A stretch of DNA of 11,474 nucleotides, from positions 1 to 11,474 of the forward strand of contig DMAP01000102.1 in assembly GCA_003446975.1 (NCBI GenBank), read 5' to 3'. Made by a program: the position numbers and the translations under genes. The stretch is from Clostridiales bacterium (GTDB lineage Bacteria > Bacillota > Clostridia > Tissierellales > Dethiosulfatibacteraceae). The notes below the pieces were generated by a model that saw only the letters and a program-made list of their open reading frames with translations, made no database searches and had not been told where the DNA came from. Below are positions 1 through 6,579 of the stretch, piece after piece. Each line of letters begins with the position of its first letter. Position 1 is the first letter of the stretch.

Positions 1-37
1 AGCACTGTTAGTCATCGGATAAAATCAAGGGGTGTAA

Positions 38-1270
38 ATGGTGAGAAATGTTGAATTATTCAAAAAAATTGACTCATATATCAATAGTCTTGGACAGATA
101 GGCATAAAAGATGGCATCAGGTGGCGCTCGATTTTCACAGAAGCGGATAGGGAAGCAAAAATGCTTTTTAAAGATTTCATTGAGAAAGAAGGATTGGTGG
201 CCTCAGAAGATGCAGTCGGCAATGTCTATGGTAGATTGGAAAACTCAGAAGATTATGACAATGTAAAGAAAGTGTTGGTGGGATCCCATATCGATACGGT
301 CAGGGACGGAGGTGCTTTTGATGGCGCAGCGGGCATGATTATTGGTTTGCTGGCAGTTGCAGAGTCGATCAAGAGATTTGGATCACCTAAGATACCGATT
401 GAAGTCATTGCATTAGCTGAGGAGGAAGGCAGTCGATATTCCATGGCTTATGTTGGCAGCAAGGCAATTGTCCATGGATTGGGAGAGAAGGAACTCAATA
501 TTGAGGATGAAAATGGAATTAGTTTCAAAAATGCCATGTTTCAGGCCGGTTATGATCCCAAACAGGTAGCTAAGGCAAAACGAGGGGACATACTCACATA
601 CATGGAAGCTCATATTGAACAAGGCCCCGTTCTTGAGAAGACTGCTTCAAAAATAGGAATTGTTGAGAGAATAAATGGCATTTTTTGTTTGGAAGTGGAA
701 ATTGTCGGCAGAGAGGACCATGCAGGAACCACACCAATGGACATGCGGCAGGACTCTTTAGTCGCAGCTGCCAAGTTCATTGCAAAGCTACCTGATATCA
801 CCGCCAAGATTTCCAGATCTGCAACTGCTACTGTAGGTAAAATCAAAGTAGAGCCCGGTTCATCAAATGTTGTCCCCAAGAAAACAACCTTTACAATAGA
901 CTTCAGAGATATGGATTCTGATAATCTTAGGATGCTGAATCATGCAATTCAATTGGAGCTGGATCATTTGCAAGAAAATGACGTTAGGGTCTCTTACAGG
1001 CTTGCAGCTAGTGAATTGCCAGTGGATTTGGATAAAAACCTCGTTGATTTATGTGAACGTGTTGTCAAGGACATGGAGATTCCTTATCAGAAGATGAATA
1101 GCGGCGCTGGACATGACGCCCAGATTTTCGCCGAGAGATTTCCATCTATGCTTTTATTCATACCCTGCAAGAATGGAAGGAGTCACTCACCTGTTGAACA
1201 TGCATCTTCAGATGATATGTATATGGCGGTCGAAGTTTTTGTAGGTATGCTGCGAAAAATAGCCTGGTAA
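38..1270 (+). CDS. M20-family Zn-dependent amidohydrolase (hydantoinase/carbamoylase, allantoate amidohydrolase type)
   Basis: A 410-residue cytoplasmic hydrolase of the M20 hydantoinase/carbamoylase family. Members hydrolyse N-carbamoyl-L-amino acids, allantoate or ureidoglycolate using two metal ions. Visible family motifs, in order: GSHIDTV (His84) and GGAFDG (Asp95); EEEGSRY (Glu129/130); EAHIEQGPVLE (His192); the lid/dimerisation-domain motif GREDHAGTTPMD near 225-236; EPGSSNVVP near 272-280; DFRD (Arg290); SGAGHDA (His359); and SHSPVEH (His383). All five expected metal ligands are therefore present, and the length is normal. The ATG at 38 is preceded by an AAGGGGTG Shine-Dalgarno. The substrate cannot be decided: the neighbours are not a recognisable purine or hydantoin pathway. 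A promoter may lie left of the window. Family assignment is secure; an annotation as allantoate or carbamoyl-amino-acid specific would be inference. Confidence 0.93.
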   Translation: MVRNVELFKKIDSYINSLGQIGIKDGIRWRSIFTEADREAKMLFKDFIEKEGLVASEDAVGNVYGRLENSEDYDNVKKVLVGSHIDTVRDGGAFDGAAGMIIGLLAVAESIKRFGSPKIPIEVIALAEEEGSRYSMAYVGSKAIVHGLGEKELNIEDENGISFKNAMFQAGYDPKQVAKAKRGDILTYMEAHIEQGPVLEKTASKIGIVERINGIFCLEVEIVGREDHAGTTPMDMRQDSLVAAAKFIAKLPDITAKISRSATATVGKIKVEPGSSNVVPKKTTFTIDFRDMDSDNLRMLNHAIQLELDHLQENDVRVSYRLAASELPVDLDKNLVDLCERVVKDMEIPYQKMNSGAGHDAQIFAERFPSMLLFIPCKNGRSHSPVEHASSDDMYMAVEVFVGMLRKIAW

Positions 1271-1326
1271 TTTACATAAAACAAAATTATTGAGAAAATT
1301 ATCGTATGGAATTTAAAACCGGTAAA

Positions 1327-1335
1327 TGTTATAAT
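1327..1335 (+). promoter_or_regulatory. Extended -10 promoter upstream of the small membrane ORF and HD gene
   Basis: TGTTATAAT reads as a perfect extended -10 element (TG, one base, TATAAT at 1330-1335). A weak -35 (TGGAAT, 1307-1312) sits 17 bp upstream. Predicted transcription start is near 1342, which leaves a very short leader before the GAGGTGA ribosome site at 1344-1350. Position and sequence support a housekeeping sigma promoter; activity is inferred. Confidence 0.55.
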
Positions 1336-1355
1336 CTGATTGCGAGGTGAGTATT

Positions 1356-1439
1356 TTGGCTTTAAACGGTATTGTTATAATTGTCGTTATAATAGTTGCA
1401 GTAGTGTTGATTGGCGCACTTGTTGCCAGAAATAGTTAA
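1356..1439 (+). CDS. 27-residue hydrophobic single-span membrane peptide
   Basis: A short reading frame starting at TTG 1356 and ending at TAA 1437-1439. It encodes a peptide beginning MALNG, followed by a nearly uninterrupted run of Ile, Val, Ala, Leu and Gly over about 18 residues, and ending in the polar tail ARNS. This is one predicted transmembrane helix. A GAGGTGA Shine-Dalgarno (1344-1350) lies 5 bases before the TTG, and a consensus extended -10 lies just upstream, so the frame has its own expression signals. It is followed after 16 bases by the HD-domain gene and is probably cotranscribed with it. No known family is recognised; short hydrophobic peptides of this type are commonly missed by gene callers. 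Function unknown. Confidence 0.55.
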   Translation: MALNGIVIIVVIIVAVVLIGALVARNS

Positions 1440-1455
1440 AGTTGTAGGTGGCTTA

Positions 1456-1950
1456 ATGGAAAGAATAAAGTTTGTGATGGAGATTCTTGATAAGAATCTG
1501 ATGATGGTAAATGATACAGGATATGTGTTCGACGACGGTAGCTTTGATGAGACGATTCATTGCTATGGCGTCGCTTATTTTTGCGCTGCAGCGGCTCATA
1601 GAAGAGGATTGGATGCCGAACTTGGATTTATAATCGGTCTTATGCATGATTTGGGCAGGATTTCGAATGATGATTACACCGAAGGTCATGGACCAACCGG
1701 AGCAATAATGGCACAGAAGGTATTGGCAGATTCTGGCCTGTTTGATGAGCATGAGATTGAAATCATAACGAATAGCATCTCAAGGCATTCAAAAAAGAAA
1801 AAAGTCGATGGGCCTTATGAAGAAGCTTTGAAAGATGCTGATTTGCTGGAAAGAGTTTTTTTTATGGGGGATCGTGGAAAGACTGAGAGTAAAAAGAGGG
1901 AAAGAATTTCTCATTTGCTGGATGATTTCGGATTGTCAATAAAAATATAA
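1456..1950 (+). CDS. HD-domain phosphohydrolase-like protein
   Basis: A 164-residue soluble protein with the HD metal-dependent phosphohydrolase signature. His35 (TIHCYGVA) is the first ligand, His64-Asp65 (GLMHDLGRI) is the HD pair, His78 (EGHGPTG) and His111 (ISRHSKKK) follow, and Asp127/Asp129 (KDADLLER) supply the distal aspartate. The arrangement resembles small stand-alone HD proteins (YedJ/YqeK-like in size) that act on nucleotides or phosphorylated metabolites; the substrate is unknown. I chose ATG 1456 because GTAGGTGG at 1444-1451 gives a good Shine-Dalgarno. An upstream in-frame TTG at 1411 would extend the protein by 15 residues, but it lies inside the preceding small membrane ORF and lacks a ribosome site. 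It is followed by a stem-loop terminator. Confidence 0.85.
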   Translation: MERIKFVMEILDKNLMMVNDTGYVFDDGSFDETIHCYGVAYFCAAAAHRRGLDAELGFIIGLMHDLGRISNDDYTEGHGPTGAIMAQKVLADSGLFDEHEIEIITNSISRHSKKKKVDGPYEEALKDADLLERVFFMGDRGKTESKKRERISHLLDDFGLSIKI

Positions 1951-1978
1951 TTTTTGGTTAGAGAATTTGAAATAATTA

Positions 1979-1987
1979 TGATATAAT
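1979..1987 (+). promoter_or_regulatory. Extended -10 promoter candidate before the DUF554 gene
   Basis: TGATATAAT gives TG, one base, then a perfect TATAAT (1982-1987). No good -35 is seen (TTAGAG at 1958-1963, 18 bp away, is weak). Predicted transcription start near 1994 is at the very base of the stem-loop at 1993-2022, so an RNA from here would begin with that hairpin. It is the only promoter candidate found for the downstream gene. Confidence 0.45.
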
Positions 1988-1992
1988 GTTTT

Positions 1993-2028
1993 AATTTACC
2001 ATCGGAAGCATGATGGTAGATTTTTTTT
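1993..2028 (+). terminator. Stem-loop with T-run after the HD gene
   Basis: TACCATC at 1997-2003 pairs with GATGGTA at 2012-2018 around an 8-base loop. The stem extends outward by AATT/GATT pairing (one T.G wobble) to 11 bp, and a run of eight T follows at 2021-2028. This is a canonical intrinsic terminator for the HD gene transcript. Because a -10 element ends 5 bases before it, it may alternatively act as a 5' hairpin or attenuator for the DUF554 gene. Confidence 0.7.
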
Positions 2029-2064
2029 AAATAAAATTTGAAGGAACAACGAAAGGAGTAAGAA

Positions 2065-2751
2065 TTGCTAGGTACATTAGTCAATACAGCTGCAATAATA
2101 GCAGGAAGTATAATAGGATTGGTATTTAAAAATCTGATTCCGGATAAGTACAATGATACAATCATGAAATCAATGAGTCTGGCAGTTATATTGATTGGTC
2201 TTCAAATGGCGTTGGGGACAGAAAATATCTTATTGGTTATCTGCAGCATGGTTGGCGGAGCGCTTATAGGAGAAAGAATGGATATCGAAAAGAAGTTGGA
2301 TGACATGGGAGCCAGGCTGCAAGCGATGTTCAGCAAGACTGATAGCAACATAGGACAGGGCTTTGTGACAGCCTCCCTTATGTACTGCATTGGCTCAATG
2401 GCAATTATTGGCGCTATTGAGGGTGGACTGCTTGGGAAACATGATGTGTTGTTAGCCAAATCCTTGATTGATGGCATCGTATCAGTTGCTTTGACAGCTA
2501 CTATGGGTATTGGTGTCATATTTGCGAGTATTCCTGTTTTTCTATATCAGGGCAGCATAGTTCTAATATCAAGCTTTGCAAAAGATATTCTGACATATGC
2601 AATAATCATTGAAATGTCAGCCATTGGCGGGTTGCTGATTATGGGGATAGGTCTAAACATATTATTAAGAGATAGAATAAAAGTGGGGAATATGCTACCG
2701 GCATTGTTTATACCACTATTGTTTTTAGGGATTATGAACATAATAGGCTGA
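2065..2751 (+). CDS. DUF554 family integral membrane protein
   Basis: A 228-residue very hydrophobic protein of the DUF554 family (YdfK/YqgA-type). The N-terminus MLGTLVNTAAIIAGSIIGL is characteristic of the family, followed by a conserved IGLQMALG stretch, a GGALIGERMDIE segment before a short cytoplasmic amphipathic region, then SLMYCIGSMAIIGAIEGG and SLIDGIVSVALTATMGIGV. About six or seven membrane helices are expected (roughly residues 3-22, 37-53, 55-71, 102-122, 137-175, 182-200, 205-226). The start is TTG 2065, supported by AAAGGAG at 2052-2058 and by family alignment of the N-terminus. Members are of unknown function and are often guessed to be transporters. The stop codon lies inside a stem-loop shared with the convergent proC gene. 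Confidence 0.88.
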   Translation: MLGTLVNTAAIIAGSIIGLVFKNLIPDKYNDTIMKSMSLAVILIGLQMALGTENILLVICSMVGGALIGERMDIEKKLDDMGARLQAMFSKTDSNIGQGFVTASLMYCIGSMAIIGAIEGGLLGKHDVLLAKSLIDGIVSVALTATMGIGVIFASIPVFLYQGSIVLISSFAKDILTYAIIIEMSAIGGLLIMGIGLNILLRDRIKVGNMLPALFIPLLFLGIMNIIG

Positions 2752-2777
2752 CCCTTCATTCATTAAGGCCAGCCTAT
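2743..2777. terminator. Stem-loop between convergent DUF554 gene and proC
   Basis: ATAGGCTG (2743-2750) is perfectly complementary to CAGCCTAT (2770-2777), with an inner CCTT/AAGG helix closing an eight-base loop. The hairpin sits exactly between the convergent 3' ends and includes the DUF554 stop codon. There is no immediate T-run on either strand (the + strand has a delayed T-rich TTTATCTTTTT at 2787-2797). It is therefore a weaker or Rho-assisted bidirectional terminator, or an mRNA 3'-end protector. Confidence 0.55.
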
Positions 2778-2787
2778 ATCAAATGCT

Positions 2788-3600
2788 TTATCTTTTTAGG
2801 TTTTTCGCTTTATTGTAGCAGGCTAGCATGGATTCTATCAGTGCACTTCTGAAACCTCTGTCTTCCAAGACTTTTATGGCCTCTATCGTTGTTCCACCTG
2901 GTGAGCAGACTGCGTCTTTGAGTTCTCCCGGATGCATTTCCAACTCTTTCACCATCTTTGCCGCACCCATAACAGCTTGAGCAGCCAGTTTATAAGACAT
3001 TTTTCTAGGGAGGCCTGTCAGCACGCCTGCATCTCCCATTGCCTCGATCATGATATATACATAAGCCGGTGAGCTAGCAGATATTGAAACCAAAGTGTCC
3101 ATATGATCCTCTTCATCAAGCTCTTGAACCTCACCAAATCCTTGAAAAATTGTATTGATATCCGATTTTTCCTCAGAAGTGAATATATCTCTATCGTAAT
3201 ATACACCTGTCATCCCTTCACCGACCAAGGAAGGTATATTGGGCATGGCACGCATTATCTTCAAGTTTTGCAATCCGGTGTATTGCCTGATTTCCTCTAT
3301 GGTATAACCCGGTGCCAGACTGATGATCACATGCCTATCGGGCTCAAGATAATCCTTTATTTCATCAAAGACATTTTTATAATGTTGCGATTTGATTGCA
3401 AAGAATATATATTTGCATTTTTTTACCAGGTCGATATTATTTCTAGCACACATAACCATCAGTTCGATGCTTAATCTTTCCTTGGTTTCGTTGGTCTTGG
3501 AGTTAATGTATATTCTGTCCAAATCGAATTTTTTTCTAACCATACCGGTGATCATGGCTTTCGAAACATTACCGGCGCCTATAAAGCCTATTTTATCCAT
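2788..3600 (-). CDS. proC: Pyrroline-5-carboxylate reductase
   Basis: Reduces delta1-pyrroline-5-carboxylate to L-proline with NAD(P)H, the last step of proline synthesis, in the cytoplasm. The 270-residue length is typical of ProC. Visible features: N-terminal dinucleotide motif GFIGAGNVSKAM (residues 5-16), RAMPNIPSLVGEGMT (117-131), ASSPAYVYIMIEAM with DAGVLTGLPR (175-199), and the signature KDAVCSPGGTTIEAI (228-242) in the all-helical dimerisation domain. The canonical serine/glycine before SPAYV is Ala-Ser here, a mild variant. The start at 3600 is preferred because GGAGAG lies 8 bases upstream and the Rossmann motif then begins at the normal position; an in-frame ATG at 3642 would add 14 unconserved residues. 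Transcribed alone, divergent from glnS, with its own promoter. Confidence 0.95.
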   Translation of the reverse strand: MDKIGFIGAGNVSKAMITGMVRKKFDLDRIYINSKTNETKERLSIELMVMCARNNIDLVKKCKYIFFAIKSQHYKNVFDEIKDYLEPDRHVIISLAPGYTIEEIRQYTGLQNLKIMRAMPNIPSLVGEGMTGVYYDRDIFTSEEKSDINTIFQGFGEVQELDEEDHMDTLVSISASSPAYVYIMIEAMGDAGVLTGLPRKMSYKLAAQAVMGAAKMVKELEMHPGELKDAVCSPGGTTIEAIKVLEDRGFRSALIESMLACYNKAKNLKR

Positions 3601-3632
3601 TTCACACTCTCCATTGTTAAAATATTTAGATA

Positions 3633-3661
3633 ATAATAACACAACTATTTAAACCATTCAA
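3633..3661 (-). promoter_or_regulatory. proC promoter, sigma-A type
   Basis: On the minus strand TTGAAT (complement of 3656-3661) and TATTAT (complement of 3633-3638) are separated by exactly 17 bp, a good housekeeping -35/-10 pair. The predicted start lies about 25 bases before the proC ATG, with GGAGAG in between. Confidence 0.55.
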
Positions 3662-3742
3662 TTGATTTAACGATTGCATTATGATAAATTTATAAGGTAA
3701 TTATGATGATAATACATTTTTAATCCGTTTTAGGAGGAACCC

Positions 3743-5404
3743 ATGACAGAATTTTATAATGATAATAGCAATTTCATTCAAAAAATAATAGACAAGGATA
3801 TTCGGGAAGGTGCTTATTCCAGAAAGATTCATACAAGATTTCCACCTGAACCCAATGGCTTCTTGCACATAGGCCATGCCAAATCCATATGGCTAAATTA
3901 TAGTCTGGCTATGAACAACAACGGCATTTTCAATCTAAGGTTTGATGATACAAACCCGACAAAAGAAGATGATGAGTACATAGACGCAATCATAGAAGAT
4001 GTAAGATGGTTGTGTCCGGAATGGGATGGTATCGTCTATTATGCCTCGAACTATTTTCAAACCATGTATGAATGCGCTTTGGAGCTGATCAACAAAGGTC
4101 TTGCGTATGTGGATGACCTTACAGCCGACGAGATAAGAGAAAATCGCGGGACACTTACCGAACCCGGAAAGGAAAGCCCCTACAGATCCAGATCTATCGA
4201 AGAAAACCTTGCCTTGTTTATTGGCATGAAAAACGGTGAGTATCCAGATGGCAAAAGGGTTTTGAGAGCTAAAATCGATATGGGAAGTCCGAATCTGAAC
4301 ATGCGGGATCCTGTCTTATATAGAATACTAAGAGCGACACACCACAATACCGGTGATGAATGGTGCATATATCCCATGTATGATTATGCCCATCCATTAC
4401 AGGATGCCATAGAAGAGATTACACACTCCATTTGTACTTTGGAATTTGAGGACCATAGACCTCTTTACGAATGGGTGCTGAACAATATAGATGCCTTTCA
4501 GGTGCAACCACCAAAGCAGATAGAGTTTGCAAAACTGTTTCTCACCAAAACCATGATGGGAAAAAGATACCTGAAACAATTGGTGGATGAGAACTTTGTG
4601 GATGGATGGAGCGACCCGCGAATGCCAACCATATCCGGCTATAGGCGAAGAGGCTATACAGCCGAATCCATCAGACGGTTTTGTGACGATATTGGTGTGT
4701 CCAAAGCCCAAAGTATCGTAGACATTCAAATGCTGGAGCATGCTGTCCGAGAGGACCTGAAAATGACAGCGCCAAGAACCATGGCAGTTTTGGATCCTCT
4801 TAAAATAACTATTGTCAATTACCCCGAAAACGAACTGGAATATCTTGATGCCGAGAACAATCCTGAAAATCCAGAGATGGGCACAAGAAAAGTACCATTT
4901 GGCAGAGAAATCTACATTGAGAGAGATGATTTCATGGAAGATCCTCCTAAGAAGTATTTCAGGCTGTTTCCAGGCAATGAAGTCAGATTGAGGCATGCGT
5001 ATTTTATAAAATGCGTTGAGGTGGTCAAGGATGAAGAGGGCAATATTGTTGAATTAAGGTGCACATATGATCCCGAGACAAAAAGTGGTTCAGGGTTCAA
5101 TGCAAGAAAAGTCAAAGGAACGCTCCATTGGGTTTCTGCAACGGAGTGCCTGGATGCGGAAGTGAGACTCTATGACTATATGATGGAAGATGAGGATTTT
5201 GACAAGTCCAATTTTATGGATAAACTAAACGATGCATCTAAGGTGGTTGTCGATCACTGCAAGATTGAGAAAAATCTAAGCTCATCAAAGCCAGATGACC
5301 GATATCAGTTTTTAAGACATGGTTTCTTTATCGTGGATAAGGATTCCTCAGTTAGCAAGCTTGTTTTCAACAGGATTGTCTCCCTAAAAAGCTCATGGAA
5401 GTAA
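3743..5404 (+). CDS. glnS: Glutaminyl-tRNA synthetase
   Basis: Charges tRNA-Gln with glutamine (class Ic aminoacyl-tRNA synthetase, cytoplasmic, monomeric). The 553-residue length matches the bacterial enzyme. The catalytic Rossmann core carries RFPPEPNGFLHIGHAKSI (HIGH at 42-45), NLRFDDTNPTKED, and YPMYDYAHPLQDAIE followed by ITHSICTLEFEDHRP. The DPRMPT and RRRGYTAESIR segments follow, then the beta-barrel anticodon-binding domain (about 340-545). The KMSKS loop is unusual: the sequence is TMMGKRYL at about 270-277, where GlnRS normally has VMSKR, so the conserved Ser is Gly while the Lys-Arg pair is kept. AGGAGG at 3731-3736 lies before the ATG. It is the first gene of a probable three-gene unit with the methyltransferase and the sigma-54 activator. 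GlnRS rather than GluRS is clear from the DDTNP and C-terminal domain. Confidence 0.96.
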   Translation: MTEFYNDNSNFIQKIIDKDIREGAYSRKIHTRFPPEPNGFLHIGHAKSIWLNYSLAMNNNGIFNLRFDDTNPTKEDDEYIDAIIEDVRWLCPEWDGIVYYASNYFQTMYECALELINKGLAYVDDLTADEIRENRGTLTEPGKESPYRSRSIEENLALFIGMKNGEYPDGKRVLRAKIDMGSPNLNMRDPVLYRILRATHHNTGDEWCIYPMYDYAHPLQDAIEEITHSICTLEFEDHRPLYEWVLNNIDAFQVQPPKQIEFAKLFLTKTMMGKRYLKQLVDENFVDGWSDPRMPTISGYRRRGYTAESIRRFCDDIGVSKAQSIVDIQMLEHAVREDLKMTAPRTMAVLDPLKITIVNYPENELEYLDAENNPENPEMGTRKVPFGREIYIERDDFMEDPPKKYFRLFPGNEVRLRHAYFIKCVEVVKDEEGNIVELRCTYDPETKSGSGFNARKVKGTLHWVSATECLDAEVRLYDYMMEDEDFDKSNFMDKLNDASKVVVDHCKIEKNLSSSKPDDRYQFLRHGFFIVDKDSSVSKLVFNRIVSLKSSWK

Positions 5405-5409
5405 TTGGA

Positions 5410-6579
5410 ATGGATATTTTTAATATGATTGAAACCGCATTGAATGAACGGATGCTTGTTGAAATCATCCTATCGGGTAAAAGAGACAAGAAACTGGATT
5501 ACAATCGGATTGACATAAGGCCTGTCATGATTGGAGACTCATATATGCTTCAGCTTGTCAAGAATGTTGACAATCAGGATAGACACGATAACATGGAAAT
5601 CGGCAAGGGTTTTGAACTTATCAGAGAAATGATACAAAGCACCTTCAAAAATTTCAATGTTTTTACAACAAACAAGCATATACAAGGGATGGTATCCAAA
5701 AAAGGGAAAATTTCCATTAAAACAACGACACTTGATCAAGAAATCCTTCCCAATCTGTCACATAATCGAAAAAAAGAATATATTATTCCAGACAATCAAC
5801 CCTGCGTATTTTTGCATCATCTGGGTGTCATGGATGCAAATGGGAAGGTATTTAAAAGCAAATACGATAAATTCAGGCAAATCAACAGGTTTTTAGAAAT
5901 CATGGATCATGCTGTCTCAAAAGAAGAGATAGGCGATCGTATTAGGATAGTTGATTTTGGATGTGGGAAAGCCTACCTCACTTTTGCTGTCTATTTTTAC
6001 TTTAAAGAGGTTTTAAAGAAGAATGTTTTTATCACAGGCCTGGATCTTAAAGATGAAGTGGTGTCCTTTTGCAACAGCACTGCCCAAGCTTTGGGGTATG
6101 ATCAACTAGTATTCAGAAGAGAGGATATCCTTGATTACAGCACCAACGATCCGGTGGAAATGGTTATTACCTTGCATGCCTGCGATACCGCTACTGACGC
6201 GGCGTTGGTGAAGGCTGTCAAATGGCAGGCCAAATATGTACTTTCAGTCCCATGCTGCCAACATGAGATGTTCGATAAAATTAAGAATTTGGAACTTCAA
6301 CCGATGCTGGACCAGGGGTTGATAAAAGAAAGGCTCTCATCCTTGGTCACCGACACCTTGAGGGTTTTGTTCCTGCAGAAAGAAGGCTACGATGTCAACA
6401 CCATTGAATTCATTTCGATGGAACATACACCCAAGAACCTTATGATCAGAGGTGTCAAAAAAAACACCGGCAACACTGAACACTCAAAGCAATACAAAAA
6501 CTTTAAAGATTTCTGGCATCTTGGAGATGTTTTTATAGATGATTTTTACCATAGAGAAATGAAAAATGATGAAGAATGA
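5410..6579 (+). CDS. Class I SAM-dependent methyltransferase (Methyltransf_32-like)
   Basis: A roughly 389-residue protein with a central SAM-binding Rossmann fold. VDFGCGKAYLTFAVYFY (181-197) is the glycine-rich motif I, ITGLDLKDEVV contains the motif II acidic residue, LVFRREDI is motif III-like, and TLHACDTATDAAL (254-266) and SVPCCQHEM (279-287) are the strongly conserved blocks of the Methyltransf_32 family (bacterial relatives of METTL25/RRNAD1-type proteins). The N-terminal 150 residues form a separate domain, possibly for substrate (nucleic acid) binding. The substrate is unknown. I prefer ATG 5410 because GGAAG lies 8 bases before it; the ATG at 5395, overlapping the end of glnS, would add five residues (MEVIG) without a good ribosome site. 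The 3' end overlaps the sigma-54 activator gene by 14 bases. Confidence 0.85.
   Translation: MDIFNMIETALNERMLVEIILSGKRDKKLDYNRIDIRPVMIGDSYMLQLVKNVDNQDRHDNMEIGKGFELIREMIQSTFKNFNVFTTNKHIQGMVSKKGKISIKTTTLDQEILPNLSHNRKKEYIIPDNQPCVFLHHLGVMDANGKVFKSKYDKFRQINRFLEIMDHAVSKEEIGDRIRIVDFGCGKAYLTFAVYFYFKEVLKKNVFITGLDLKDEVVSFCNSTAQALGYDQLVFRREDILDYSTNDPVEMVITLHACDTATDAALVKAVKWQAKYVLSVPCCQHEMFDKIKNLELQPMLDQGLIKERLSSLVTDTLRVLFLQKEGYDVNTIEFISMEHTPKNLMIRGVKKNTGNTEHSKQYKNFKDFWHLGDVFIDDFYHREMKNDEE

Noticed and set aside
1411..1455. Upstream TTG start for the HD-domain protein
   Set aside because: It lacks a ribosome site and overlaps the small membrane ORF; ATG 1456 has GTAGGTGG correctly spaced.
3643..3742. 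T-box riboswitch upstream of glnS
   Set aside because: Only about 140 bp separate the two start codons. There is no T-box core sequence and no antiterminator/terminator pair; only AT-rich DNA with weak -10-like sequences is seen.
4397..4996. 199-codon open frame on the minus strand inside glnS
   Set aside because: Antisense to conserved GlnRS sequence, with no recognisable motif or ribosome site; a shadow of the real gene.
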